Source: Capitella teleta
Lineage: Eukaryota > Annelida > Polychaeta > Capitellidae
Assembly (NCBI GenBank): GCA_000328365.1
Contig: KB306104.1
Coordinates: forward strand, 545,689 to 609,688
Length of the DNA stretch: 64,000 nucleotides
Reading direction: 5' to 3'
Under the pieces are notes generated by a model. It was not told the origin of the DNA. It made no database searches and was given only the letters and a program-made list of their open reading frames with translations. Positions 35,628 through 47,259 of the stretch are shown here, piece by piece (within the stretch, counting starts at the first letter, position 1; each line of letters opens with the position of its first letter). Made by a program: the position numbers and the translations under genes.

Positions 35628-36968
35628 GAACCTCAAATTTTATCTTCTTGGAGATTCTCCCTTATAAGATTACTAGTACCCGATTAGCCACACCAGTTGT
35701 TTGTATAACATATGAACCTATTCAGGAATAATTGATTGTTCAGTCGCAGCTTATTTGTGCAAGTATGGTGTGCACTATTACGTAACGTTACCGTATGGTT
35801 AGGTTGTGATTCCTGCATCGATGCCACATCGAACTTACCGTCAAAAAAGCCACTAAATTTTATAATTATTGCCCGAGGACACTGTGAGGGATTGAAATAT
35901 CTTCTCGGGTCCTGGATCTCTTCTACCAAGCCACGATTGTCCGCACCTTTACTTCTGGCCTTTCCATTGGGATCGAGTGCTGGCATGAATGAAGAAGAAA
36001 AGAAATATCAATAGACAGTCTCACTGCTTATTCATTTTAGAATACTACCTACTAGTAAATAGCTACATGTATACGATTACGCTGACCATATTATTCGCCA
36101 TGATCATATAGGCAAGCGAGGATCTGGTGCTTCATGACATCCTCAGCCGTTTTGGAGAAATGTCGTCCAGAGTCCTTCCCAGGCGACCATCTAGGACAGA
36201 CGAAGCTCTGGAAGTTCAGCATGGTCTAACTCTGTTGTCGGTCATGATGTCAAAGAGANNNNNNNNNNNNNNNNNNNNNNNNNNNNNNNNNNNNNNNNNN
36301 NNNNNNNNTTCTCTGGCATTGTCTGCAGGTGTGGACAGACTACAGATTGGAATGGTTTGCCTTCGACAACAACCTCCACTCCGTACGCGTTTTGCCGTCT
36401 GACATTTGGATCCCGGACTTGCGGCTCTACAACAGGTAAAAACTAAAAGAGATCGCACTTTCACCATACATCTCGCTCTCTGTTATTCTACCATATATTT
36501 ATCGTTCTTAATTAATTTTGTATCCTTTCAAATTCCGGCGGCAGTTGCATTCACTTTTCTTGTCGTACTTGCATTTACATGTACATACATGATTACATGT
36601 AAATTTATAAAAAATGAAAGCATGTAGTTATTTTTTTCTCCAGTCTTGATGCTCAGACTCGTCCTGGACACAACTTTGTTGTGGTCACCAATGACGGCAC
36701 TCTGGATTACATTTTCCCTGTCAATCACCGAGTGAGATGCCCAGTCGAGGGCAATATTGTCACCTGCACATTGAAAGTCGGATCGTGGACCTATTCGGGG
36801 GCTGTTCTGAATCTGACCTCCAAAGACGTCGATCTATCCAGCTACGTCGCCAGAAACGATTTTGAACTGGTGACAGCGACGGTTGAACGAGAAATCCTCC
36901 AATACAAATGCTGCCCCGAACCATACATAAGCCTCAAATATGTAATTACTCTCGAGAAACAAAGATAA
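35350..36968 (+). CDS. Secreted acetylcholine-binding-protein-like Cys-loop ligand-binding domain protein (one exon region lost in an assembly gap)
   Basis: Exon 1, 35350-35400, is a signal peptide (MKQLTILAQCCVIALIS). Exon 2, 36112 to the gap at 36259, encodes an N-terminal helix and first strands (LHDILSRF, ALEVQHGLTLLSVM). Exon 36329-36435 is the classic nicotinic exon (WTDYRLEWF, LPSDIWIPDLRLYNR). The last exon, starting just after the CTCCAG that ends at 36644, runs to TAA at 36966-36968. It has the shortened Cys-loop CPVEGNIVTC, LKVGSWTYSG (loop B Trp) and loop C YKCCPEPY with vicinal Cys. The protein stops at YVITLEKQR where ion-channel subunits would continue into M1; AATAAA follows at 36977. 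The Cys-loop lacks the FPF motif of channels, as in molluscan AChBP. It probably forms a soluble pentamer binding a nicotinic ligand; function is inferred. Confidence 0.85.
35401..36111 (+). other. Intron 1 of the AChBP-like gene
   Basis: About 710 nt, AT-rich, with a T-run at about 35600-35627. Phase 0 on both sides (ATTTCG|GTGAGT, ATATAG|GCAAGC). An open frame at 35736-36014 and its antisense partner show no family resemblance and are treated as chance. Confidence 0.6.
36259..36308. other. Assembly gap of 50 N
   Basis: Fifty undetermined bases fall inside the AChBP-like gene, between the first-strand exon and the WTDYRLEW exon. In nicotinic-type genes a short exon carrying loop D (the complementary-face Trp) belongs here, so that part of the binding site cannot be judged. 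Fifty N is probably a placeholder of unknown true length. Confidence 0.95.
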
Positions 36969-36976
36969 ATGAATGT

Positions 36977-36982
36977 AATAAA
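36977..36982 (+). terminator. Poly(A) signal of the AChBP-like gene
   Basis: AATAAA eight bases after the TAA stop. Its closeness supports a genuine gene end at the ligand-binding domain and argues against a missed channel exon downstream. Confidence 0.6.
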
Positions 36983-38985
36983 ATGCAAGAATTATTAACA
37001 CTGATCGGGAGTGTGGTGTTTGTCTTATCAATTTCATGAAATTATGTTCATGCACATCCAGTCTACAACCTTGAACAGTTGAAATGCACTATTTACTCGA
37101 GAATGCACACATTTAGGTTTATAAAGCTCTCAATTTAAAAATATTAATTATCATGCATTGGGTTTAATTTCAAAGTACATGGCTTATATACAAGTACGCC
37201 GAATGAGATGTCAAGTTGGGGGCAATCTTGTCAAGGGTATACATTGAAATCGTGTGTACATGTATTCAAGTGATCATGCTTGTGCTGAAGTTGCCCGATT
37301 TTGGTCTCACTAACTCCAGCATGGTGTATAGTGTAATTGACCTATGTTCATTAGACGCATTCTTCCAAGTTCGTCGGATGGCAGTCGGGAGGCGAAAGGA
37401 GTGGGGGGGATGCACTACGATGCGGTGGGTCGATGCCGAAAAGTCACCATCAGCAATATTCCATGACCGGGCCAGACCCGGTAATTCAATCCCAGTCACT
37501 ATATATGTATACTTATACATGCACATGGATCGCATATAGGAATCATGATTCTAGAAACATTCTTCATCTACGTGTATCGTGTGTGTATGGTATAGGTACT
37601 TACAGTTATACACTCACTCGATTAGCTCTGTAACATTCAATAGTCCAAACATAATTCATGCGTTGGGTGCAACCTCCTATGCTGCATAAGGCATACGGTA
37701 ATTATGGAGAGACCTCGTCTCGTTTAGAGGCCTTTAAAATAGACCCGACTCTGGATTACGGCTCACCAAGAGAGCTTGGAGTTTGGCATGTCGGAAGCAC
37801 GCAGCTTCATAACGTAACAAAAAATGCCTCAACCGCTGAGGCACGAGGTGTGTGCATCCAGTGTTAAATTCCATAGCATTATATTACCTATAATTTCCCC
37901 TTGCACTCAGCTAAATTTAAATCTTATGTCAATCTTGCCTCAGGTTCTTCTCATAAATTAGGTCCGATTGCCTCTATATGTCGAACCTTTCATCAAAATA
38001 TTCTCCTCCGTCGTGGGTGGACAGGGTGGTATTTTGTGGTTCATAATCCTTCCAGATTATTCCGATAATTTTCAGCGATGCTTCATTTGTAAATTTCCGT
38101 CTTGTTCATCGATGTAGTTGCTGTTCGTATTCCTATTTTATGTATACATGCACATGTATTTTACGATAGTTTTTATTCATAAGCACCGACGAGTATTATC
38201 AGATCCCAAGGAGGTTAGATCTAACCTCCTTGTTAGATCCACATTTGTCTTTGTGATTTGCACTCTATGTTCTAATCAATCGAACAACGAACCACCTTTA
38301 TCTAAGAACAACGCCAGGATTATTTTGTTTCTTTCATGCTGATCACTGGTGTTAAAATTACCCCAACTTAGCGATTACCAATAACTAATAATATTTAGTA
38401 AATCGGCCGAATACTCACAAGGGTTATGATCAGGGACCTGGCGTACTTAGCGTTATGGTTACGGTTTGAGTTAGAGACTTCTGATCATAAATTAGTTATA
38501 ATATTATGTGAAATTAAGACTTGTGAGCATTGGTCCTATCGACCCGCTAATTTGTTGGGTTCTGGAAGCTCCATTTGATGAAAATAATCCAGCTGATACG
38601 CATGTACATACAATAACTGCGAGCGATACTTCGGATGAGTATAATTATGGCACATATGTATGAATACAGTACGATATAATCAAGTATACCTGCCTAAGGC
38701 ATTCAAAAGCATTGGATAATAGCCCTACACTGCTCATAATCGTGTTTTAAGACAAGAATTATTAACCTATACAATATTACACGGTGAAGCAGTCTGTAAA
38801 AAAAAATCAAAAAAAAAAAAAAAAAAATCATCATATTGAATAGTAGCTGACAAATTACAGCGAGACAGAGGTATATATAGACCTCGCCCGATTTATCTGT
38901 GCTAATTGAATAGATACCAACTTACAGACAGCGGCATATGTACATCAATATAGAGAAAATAAAAGGGTGACCGTGCACTTGTAAT
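36983..38985. other. Intergenic region without a supported gene
   Basis: About 2 kb of AT-rich sequence. Short frames occur but none is recognisable, and I find no nicotinic M1-M4 exons. It contains a perfect 26-bp palindrome at 38207-38232 and an A-run at about 38800-38826. Confidence 0.55.
38207..38232. repeat. Perfect 26-bp palindrome
   Basis: CAAGGAGGTTAGA followed directly by its reverse complement TCTAACCTCCTTG, with no spacer and an AGATCT centre. The flanking bases do not pair further. Confidence 0.9.
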
Positions 38986-41400
38986 ATAAACAATAATAAT
39001 AAATTAATTAATTTATTGAATTTGAGTACTAATAATGGTAACAAAAAGTTTTCACAGCACTTATCAAGATATAAAAAACAAGTGCAATTAAAATACAAAA
39101 GTAAAACAGGATATGACTAGAGTAAAAACATGCAAGATCAATCATTGCGTAATAAAATAGACATTTAAAAGATGCGTCTTCAGTTTTTTTATTAAAAGAG
39201 TCCTTAAACATTGGTTGTCTTAAAAGCATCGGGAGATCATTCCACAGAATAGCACCATGGTGGCTTGCACTTCGACTGCCTGCATGACGTTGCGTTCGAG
39301 GTACTTGAAGCGTCCAGGAGTTAGCGGTTCTCACTGGTCGGCCACTTTCCCTCAGCTGGAACATTCTTCTGACGTATGCAGGAGCGTTGGGGTCATGTAT
39401 TGCATATGAAACAAAAGCCAACAGCTTGAATTCAGTTCTCGCTTTCACGGGCAACCAATGAACCAATGAAGTTCACGATGCACGGGGCAAATGTGGTCTC
39501 TTTGGTGCATCCTGGTCAGCATACGGGCAGTATTATTCTGCAGTTGTTGTAGAGGACGGAGCGTAGTATCATAACAACCTGCCAGGAGGTCGTTATGATA
39601 GTCCCGACGGGAGGTAATGGTGGCGTTCACAACTTTGGCGCATGTGTCTTGGGTGAGTGAGTGAGTGATGGGGTTTTACGGCTCCACCCAACCCATTCGG
39701 GTGATACGGGCGCCAGAACAGAAGGCCCGGGACCGGGGTTTCCCCCTACTCTTATCGATAAATGCCAAGGGTTCTTTATCCTGCATACCACCACAGACAG
39801 TAGTACACAGCGCCCGGCCTGGTTACGCAGTTGGGCAGCACTGCAGTCACCGAAGAAATGCAAGTATAACGGATTACAATTATAATTCACAATCATAACG
39901 CCCGTGGTCTGATCGGGTCTCGAACCCGGGACCTCGACCCCCACGGTCGGCATATGATTGCAGACAGTGGTTTAACCCACTGTGCTATTCACATGTGTCT
40001 TGGTCCATCGCATTTCTGACTCTGCTGATTCGTCGCAGTTTGCAGTAGCCTGCTCTCAGTGTTGGTCACTTGCTTCTCCATACTCAGGCATCCATTCAAC
40101 CAGCATCCAAGGTCCCTGACCTCCTTTGATGGCTTGATGTTACTTTTCGATGTTACTTTACTCAGAAAAGGGAGGCACCAATATAATTTGGTCTATGGTG
40201 TCCCACGAAGAAGTTATCTGGGCAAATATCTACGATTACTGATCCATCTTCTTTCTTCAGCCAAGTTTCTGTCAAAGCTAGAATGTCAATAAAATTATTC
40301 TTATCCAAAATCAATTCAGAGATCTCAACAGCTTTGTTACACACAGATCTTGCATTGTACAGTGCTAATATGACGCTCTTACTGCTATCAAAGCAGTTAT
40401 TTACTGGGTTGGTCTTGCCCCGTTTCCCGAGGGCTCATCTGTTTGTGTCCAGCTCTCATCTCTCCTCCATTTTTCTCCTTCTGCTTTACTGAACTTCCAG
40501 ATGCTTCCATTTTCTCTTATGCTGTAGCTGACAGCCTCTTTCTTCTCTTTGGCCTCCTCATTCAAACGGCTAATGATGACTTTATTTTTCTTGTACTTCT
40601 CTAATTCGCTCCTGGTTTTTCCCAGTCTCACTCTAAATTCTGTGACGCCATCCCCATTTTCTTGGTGAGCATTGACACTAGCACAGAACTTCCTGGCATC
40701 AAATGTTACTTTCAGGGGTCGATTCAGCCCGTCCACTTTCATCCCTAATCTTACGACTTCACTGGGAGAACCATCAATTCGACCTTGCTACATATGCATG
40801 TTGCGAAAGGCTTCAGTAAGTTCAGTTCCATTTTCCTTGATTCTCTGAACTATGACCTCATTTCTTGCCTTTTCATCTTGCAGTGCGCTTCTTACTGATG
40901 AACGTACAACATCAGAGTAGAGTGATGGTTGCGATGTTGGAGCAGCAGCAACTGACTTTCTGGTATCTTTGCTCTTAATTACCTCAGTGAGCGCATTGAT
41001 GTTCATTTGCAGATCATCGTTTTGTTTCCTAAGCAGACCGCATTCCTCGCTGAGCGTTTCGATGGCTGAGCTGCTGGTTGTTTTGTGGGCTGCGAAGTCA
41101 GCATGGAGAGATTTCACATCATCAATTGAAGTTCTAATCAACAATGGGAATTTTCTGCATGTAAAACAATTCCAGATGCTTGCACTCACTTCTTCCTTAA
41201 TACACGCTGGAACCACACCATGCAGCAACAGCATCGTATCAGGGTTCCAGTTGATTTTTTCTTCGTGAATTTGCATCCAGGAATGCAGATAAAACCAGGT
41301 GCAGAGACAACTCCAGTCTCAACAAGCGTGGTTTCCGCCATTGTCACAATCAACTAGTCAATCAGCTGATCTGGTTCACGTGGTCATGTTTACAAACACA
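38986..41400 (-). mobile_element. Degraded CR1/L2-type non-LTR retrotransposon (LINE), internally deleted and split by a SINE
   Basis: The minus strand reads 5' to 3' from about 41400 down to about 38990. ORF1-like pieces: a Cys-containing segment with DTMLLLHGVVPACIKEEVSAS (41276-40788) and a basic segment (40742-40401). The start of an APE endonuclease follows (ELILDKNNFIDILALTETWL, 40344-40162). The sequence then jumps near 40140 to the C-terminal part of the reverse-transcriptase ORF (VRDLGCWLNGCLSMEKQV; SRRDYHNDLLAGCYDTTLRP; MVHWLPVKARTEFKLLAFVS; APAYVRRMFQLRESG). Most of the endonuclease and the RT core are therefore missing. The 3' end near 38990 is an AAT-type repeat. Ends are approximate. 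Confidence 0.8.
39653..39991 (-). mobile_element. tRNA-derived SINE, copy 1, inserted into the LINE
   Basis: The minus strand carries a tRNA-like head (A box TAGCACAGTGGG, B box GGTTCGAGACC), then a body shared with three other copies (GCAGTGCTGCCCAACTGCG, GATAAAGAACCCTTGGCATT, TATCGATAAGAGTA) and a tail of CACTCACTCACTCAC. It is bounded by a perfect 12-bp target-site duplication, CATGTGTCTTGG, at 39641-39652 and 39992-40003. The LINE reading frame resumes across the duplication, confirming a nested insertion. Confidence 0.92.
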
Positions 41401-42116
41401 AGTCCTCCTGTTATGTAACTATCCACACAAAATAGGTCAGATTTAGTGAAGCGCGTCAATGAAGAGAGCTGGCGAAATGGACAAGTGCATTGACAGATCC
41501 TTATGGGATTCAGCGTGCAGCCTGTGGTCGTCGTCCCTCCACAAACAGCCTGCGCAAATTGAATCACTAGCTGGTTCACAAGCTATCCGTTGATGCCAAA
41601 CTTGTCGAGATCCGTGAGGTATAACTTCAAAATTCACAGATATTATACAGGAGCCACTGACGAGATGTGCACTCTCTGCAATACTCGAATCAATAGTGGG
41701 GATATATCGATTCAATATGAGGAACATTATTTAATACTGATATTAATAAAATAAATTAATAGTTTGATACAATGCAAGTCCAAACGTGACATGAAATAAG
41801 AAGAAATGTAAGCCGCGGCTAAATCATTGATAAGATTATCTAGAACACGAAAATCGCAAACTAAGTATAATTTAGTATTGAATGGATTGATAATGATAAA
41901 AGAACAATTTATATCGACACAAAAACCATTATCCGAATAGGAAAATTCACCCAAGTACTGTGTAAGGTACACCGATATACACCTGTGACTTGGTAACAAA
42001 GAATAGTACACATGTACAACAGTATTAGGAGTATAGGTATGTCTTCCAAAGGAAGCGACACTGGCAAAGATCTTGAATCCCTTGATGTTCGTATGTCGGG
42101 AGGAACAGGTGAGGAC
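41401..42116. other. Region between LINE and histone H2A, including the H2A 3' flank
   Basis: No supported gene. A minus-strand open frame at 41727-41443 resembles no family I know. In the first 120 nt after the H2A stop I find no canonical histone stem-loop; the only hairpin is CTTCC-TTT-GGAAG (minus strand) at about 42042-42054. Confidence 0.5.
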
Positions 42117-42819
<703 letters not shown>

Positions 42820-43191
42820 ATGCCGCCCAAAGCCGCGTCGAAAGGAGCCAAGAAAGCCGTCACTAAGGCCAAGAGTGCGCGTTCCACGGATAAGAAACGC
42901 AGGAAGAGGAGGAGGGAGAGCTATGCCATCTACATCTACAAGGTGTTGAAACAGGTCCACCCGGACACCGGTATCTCATCTAAGGCCATGAGCATCATGA
43001 ACTCTTTCGTCAACGACCTGTTTGAGCGCATCGCCTCCGAGGCCTCTCGTCTGGCTCACTACAACCGTCGTTCCACCATCACCTCCCGCGAGGTGCAAAC
43101 CGCTGTCCGTCTGTTGCTGCCCGGTGAATTGGCTAAGCACGCAGTCTCCGAGGGCACCAAGGCTGTCACCAAGTATACCCAGTCAAAGTGA
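42820..43191 (+). CDS. Histone H2B, intronless
   Basis: 123 residues. It starts [20 protein letters not shown] and has the H2B fold signature [40 protein letters not shown], the C-terminal helix [20 protein letters not shown] and the end KYTQSK; the ubiquitinated Lys position in AVTKYT is conserved. No intron. Downstream, a degenerate stem (GGTTC...GAGCC) and a possible ATTAAA at 43362-43367 occur instead of a canonical histone stem-loop. Confidence 0.98.
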   Translation: MPPKAASKGAKKAVTKAKSARSTDKKRRKRRRESYAIYIYKVLKQVHPDTGISSKAMSIMNSFVNDLFERIASEASRLAHYNRRSTITSREVQTAVRLLLPGELAKHAVSEGTKAVTKYTQSK

Positions 43192-43212
43192 ACATCGCGC
43201 TGGAAGAACAAC

Positions 43213-43234
43213 GGTTCTCCATTCTCTATGAGCC
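43213..43234 (+). other. Degenerate histone-type 3' stem-loop of H2B
   Basis: GGTTC, a 12-nt loop, then GAGCC (one G-U pair), 22 nt after the H2B stop. The family standard is a 6-bp stem with a 4-nt loop. The position is right and the flanks (AAC...AAC) resemble histone ends, but the loop is too long, so SLBP binding is doubtful. Confidence 0.4.
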
Positions 43235-44115
43235 AACGCTTCCTTCTGACGATTTTGTGTTGTGACTATTTTCTCCAAATTCTGGTGTTCATTGAGAACC
43301 TGACTGTTTCGATCTTAGACCTTTTGGTTGCGCCATTATTGCTATTGTATTTTTTTATGTCATTAAAGTATTATCATGTACATGTGTATATGCGTGTACA
43401 CTTGTCTTTGTCTCTTGGTCCTTTATTTTTTTACATCAGAACAGTGACAACGCCTCACAGTGATAATTAACGAGACTTCGGAATCTTCGTCAACATATAA
43501 AGCACAACGAAATCTGTAGCCCCGCAAATTGGCGTCCATATATTAATTGTATGAACATGATTTGCTCTCATGCATGGATTGGTGCCGATTTGAAATCATA
43601 GCGCATTAGTGTGGAAATCATAACGTTATATGAAAAGGTTACTTGTGAATGGAAAGTATAAACGATTCCAGAGCTTCGGCGAAGCTATAGGATCTTTGGA
43701 AGTATATGCACGCGCTTTAATAGCATTAGTCTAATGGATGTACCGGTACTCATACTATTAGACGCATGAAACAGGTTGATCCAGGCACTCAAGAGTCAAT
43801 AATTATATTGTGAACGGAACGGGTGTATTGCACATTTAATTACGCCATTTATAACATCATAGCACAATATCCGTACAACATCGCGTAGAAATATGATAAT
43901 CCACACAATTATGAATCCAGGCCTTCGTGCAGACATTGGAGGCCGAATTCGCTAGCAACCACGCTCATTATGCAGGGTGCATCTGCCGGCGTTCCTATTG
44001 GTCTCACTCGCCAAATGCAAACCAATAGGAGCGCTGCATACAATGAGTCACGCGTGGGTCAAACTAGGTCGACGTTAAGCGATCGAATCAAGGGATCAGA
44101 TAGAAACGTAAGCGA
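43235..44115. other. H2B-H4 spacer
   Basis: About 0.9 kb without a gene; no H3 or H1 gene is present here. The first part is the H2B 3' flank with ATTAAA at 43362-43367. The rest is AT-rich and includes one ATCATAACG motif (about 43618) of the kind repeated further downstream. Confidence 0.55.
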
Positions 44116-44544
<429 letters not shown>

Positions 44545-44563
44545 ATTGCACCCCTTCATAAAC

Positions 44564-44579
44564 GGCTCTTTTTAGAGCC
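44564..44579 (+). terminator. Canonical histone 3' stem-loop of H4
   Basis: GGCTCT-TTTT-AGAGCC, a perfect 6-bp stem with a 4-nt loop, 19 nt after the H4 stop and followed by ACCACC. In animals SLBP binds this element and U7-directed cleavage produces a non-polyadenylated histone mRNA. Confidence 0.95.
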
Positions 44580-44802
44580 ACCACCTTCTTCAGAAGGTTC
44601 TTTGTACTCGTAGCTGAGTCTGCCGCATCTGACTGATGCTTGGCATTTCTGGTTGTCTTGTTTCATTCTTGCTTTAATTGGTCGGTCATAATTTATTGTC
44701 TATAATTTTGACATTTTCTCTTGCTGCTTTCACTGCCTGTATCTGCTCTATCACGTTATACATGCATATCTGCCGATCAGGTCAAATATTGTATCATTCA
44801 TA

Positions 44803-44857
44803 ACGTAAAATCATAACGCACGTTACAACGGCTGTAATATGCGTTATGATTTTACGT
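44803..44857. repeat. Perfect 18-bp inverted repeat with 19-nt loop
   Basis: ACGTAAAATCATAACGCA at 44803-44820 and its exact reverse complement at 44840-44857. The inner ATCATAACGC decamer recurs at 45612-45621 and, inverted, at 47033-47042. It may be a foldback or transposon terminus. Confidence 0.9.
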
Positions 44858-45103
44858 ATTCACCTTCCGGAAAGTTTCGGAAAGCAGCATAGAGCACTGC
44901 AGTCTGAAGAAGGCCTGCATGGTCGTCGGTAATCTCGCACCAAAACTTGCTAATGGGACCTCAAACGGCAATACCAGTAAAGCGAGATCGTCAGAAGCAT
45001 CTAAATTGCCCAATGATTCACATAATATATTTTGTAAGAGGAGAAATATATTTTATAGTTGAATATGATTACAAATTATGTACCCGAAACAATATTGTGG
45101 TCT

Positions 45104-45350
45104 CGGGCCTTGTTTGCCGCCAAAAGTGGAAATATCGCGGAATGTTGGGTGTACTCTATTAATTGAGATAAATCGGCATAAGCATCGATGAAATTGGAAT
45201 AGAAATGATAGGAATAGCAGCATGACATGTTAAACTAACCATAACAACTATGTCTTCCTCTTATTTTAGCGTGGTTTTTACACTGCAATCTGTTTTGTAA
45301 CACTTTCTCAGAAATGCGAAGCGCCATTGAAAAGCTTTGATATTAAAGAT
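45104..45350 (+). repeat. Direct repeat, unit A
   Basis: About 250 bp aligned with 45763-46012. Long exact stretches are shared: CAAAAGTGGAAATATCGCGG, the 20-mer CTCTATTAATTGAGATAAAT, GATAGGAATAGCAGCATGA, TCTGTTTTGTAACACT and TCTCAGAAATGC. No coding potential. Confidence 0.85.
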
Positions 45351-45762
45351 CAACGTAAGTAAAAAAAAAAAAAAATAAAAAAAAATAAAATATTGAAATG
45401 AAAAAAATTAGGCCTTGGTTCGGGCACAGGACCTATATACTGTCGATTTGTTATGACGTCATAACACCCCACAATAAACCCTAGGGTACTAAAGTTTTAT
45501 CAACGCACTCACAATCCCAATTATTGTTGAACACATCAATGGATTTTCTCAATTACGACTATAAATATAATAATTGTAACACAGTCAAACACACACTGGA
45601 TTAGGTCGGAAATCATAACGCATAAACATAATGATCTCAACGGTATCATCGGTCAGCTGAGAGGTGACAGGTGACAAGTTTGATTACCTCACAACAATAG
45701 CACTCTCAAACAATAGTACGAGAGCGTTGCTTTAATTGTGCGTTCAATGAAGCTTATCCATG

Positions 45763-46012
45763 GCCGGGGCCCTGTTTGCAGTCAAAAGTGGAAATATCGC
45801 GGGAATGATGACTGCACTCTATTAATTGAGATAAATCGGCATAAATGTTGATGAAATTTGACTAGAAAGGATAGGAATAGCAGCATGATATGTTAGACTA
45901 ACCATATCAAGTATTTATTTCTCTTATCTTTGTTTGATTTTTACACTGCGATCTGTTTTGTAACACTGTCTCAGAAATGCATAGCACTATTGAAAAGCAT
46001 TGAGATCTTTAA
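45763..46012 (+). repeat. Direct repeat, unit B
   Basis: Partner of unit A in the same orientation, starting about 660 bp downstream. Scattered substitutions and small indels indicate an old local duplication or two copies of one short transposon. Confidence 0.85.
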
Positions 46013-47259
46013 CATGGAGTAGATAAACTATTTTTGGCCCACTTTGTATATTTTAGGTATATATTAGGTATATAGTCCAATGAATCATTTCCTCAGCATT
46101 CCTAGTAGGCCTATGTTCATCCAATGAAGATAACGAGATAAGACGTGCACAAATCTGTCTTCAATGCCTTTGGTGATCACATGCAAGGCATTATGTTAGT
46201 GAATTATAATTCGTTAAAATTCTGGACCTCAATGGCACATGCAACTGTAATAGCATACAGGATAAATATAGCAGATAAAGACAATTATACTGTTTTAGCG
46301 ACTCAGAATAAAGTTATTCAGAAGGAAATAACGGTTAGTTATGGTGATGAATAAATAATAGCAAAATTCCTTACCGTACCCCCTAATTATTGACCTTCGC
46401 TGTTTTGTGAATCTTTCTTATAATTATTTCCAGATTTTGAGGACAATTATATTTTGGGCACAATTACAGTGATAATTAAATATTGGTTCTACTATGTCAT
46501 AAATGATACCTTTAGGAGACACACTAAACTCTTCTTTTTTTTTTTACCCCATGGCCTGATTTTATACCCAATTTTAAGTACTTTCCTCAACGCAGATTTT
46601 AGCGAATTTTGAGTATGTTGTGCAGCTTCCAATTCTGCATCGGGTATTCTAAATACAAATTATGCTGCAATTTTGTCCGGGTCAAACCCCTCATTGACTG
46701 GACCATTAGTAAAACGCACGTTTAACTAACATAATCTGGGTTCTCACTGCTTGTGCATGTTTGGAATGTTGTCTCACTTCAAAGGGTGCGCAAGTAGAAC
46801 AACATTGCACATAAATAAATGTTACAACTAATTTATTGATTAAATTTAATGTGAATATGGAATAATTATATAGAGGCCTACATAACAATTAGCTATGTAC
46901 CATGTACTACTATTTAGTACATTATTGTTGCACAATACATAATTTAATGAACATGTATTGTACATTTGTACTGCAAGGTAGTAATCTGGCCATTTTGCAG
47001 GCCAATTCTAGGTGCGTTATCATTACGATAGAGCGTTATGATCAGCCACCGGAAGCAACAATTATCAGTACATAAATTTTTCGTATTTTTGACCGAAATA
47101 TGTAGCCTTATGGCAATCATGACAGTCTAATATGTCTGTCTCATTATTATAAGACGTCCTAATATATATCCTGTTTGTTGCATACATCAGTTCACATGCG
47201 CCATTTGCGTATTTGACCTTATTTTAAACCTCCCAATGAGCGATAATACCAGTGAATAC

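Larger units (their letters stand above)
44580..47259. other. Repeat-rich intergenic region downstream of H4
   Basis: No gene is supported; the open frames at 44947-45162 and 46145-46354 resemble nothing known. The region contains the 44803-44857 hairpin, a direct duplication (45104-45350 and 45763-46012), A-rich runs at about 45360-45390, and recurring ATCATAACGC/GCGTTATGAT motifs that may mark transposon ends. Confidence 0.5.

Noticed and set aside
39898-39985. tRNA gene call from A/B boxes
   Set aside because: It is the tRNA-derived head of a SINE: shared body and target duplications, and no 7-bp acceptor stem closing a tRNA fold. The same applies at 61798 and 63180.
42042-42054. Hairpin after H2A as a histone stem-loop
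   Set aside because: CTTCC-TTT-GGAAG differs from the family in stem sequence, stem length and loop.
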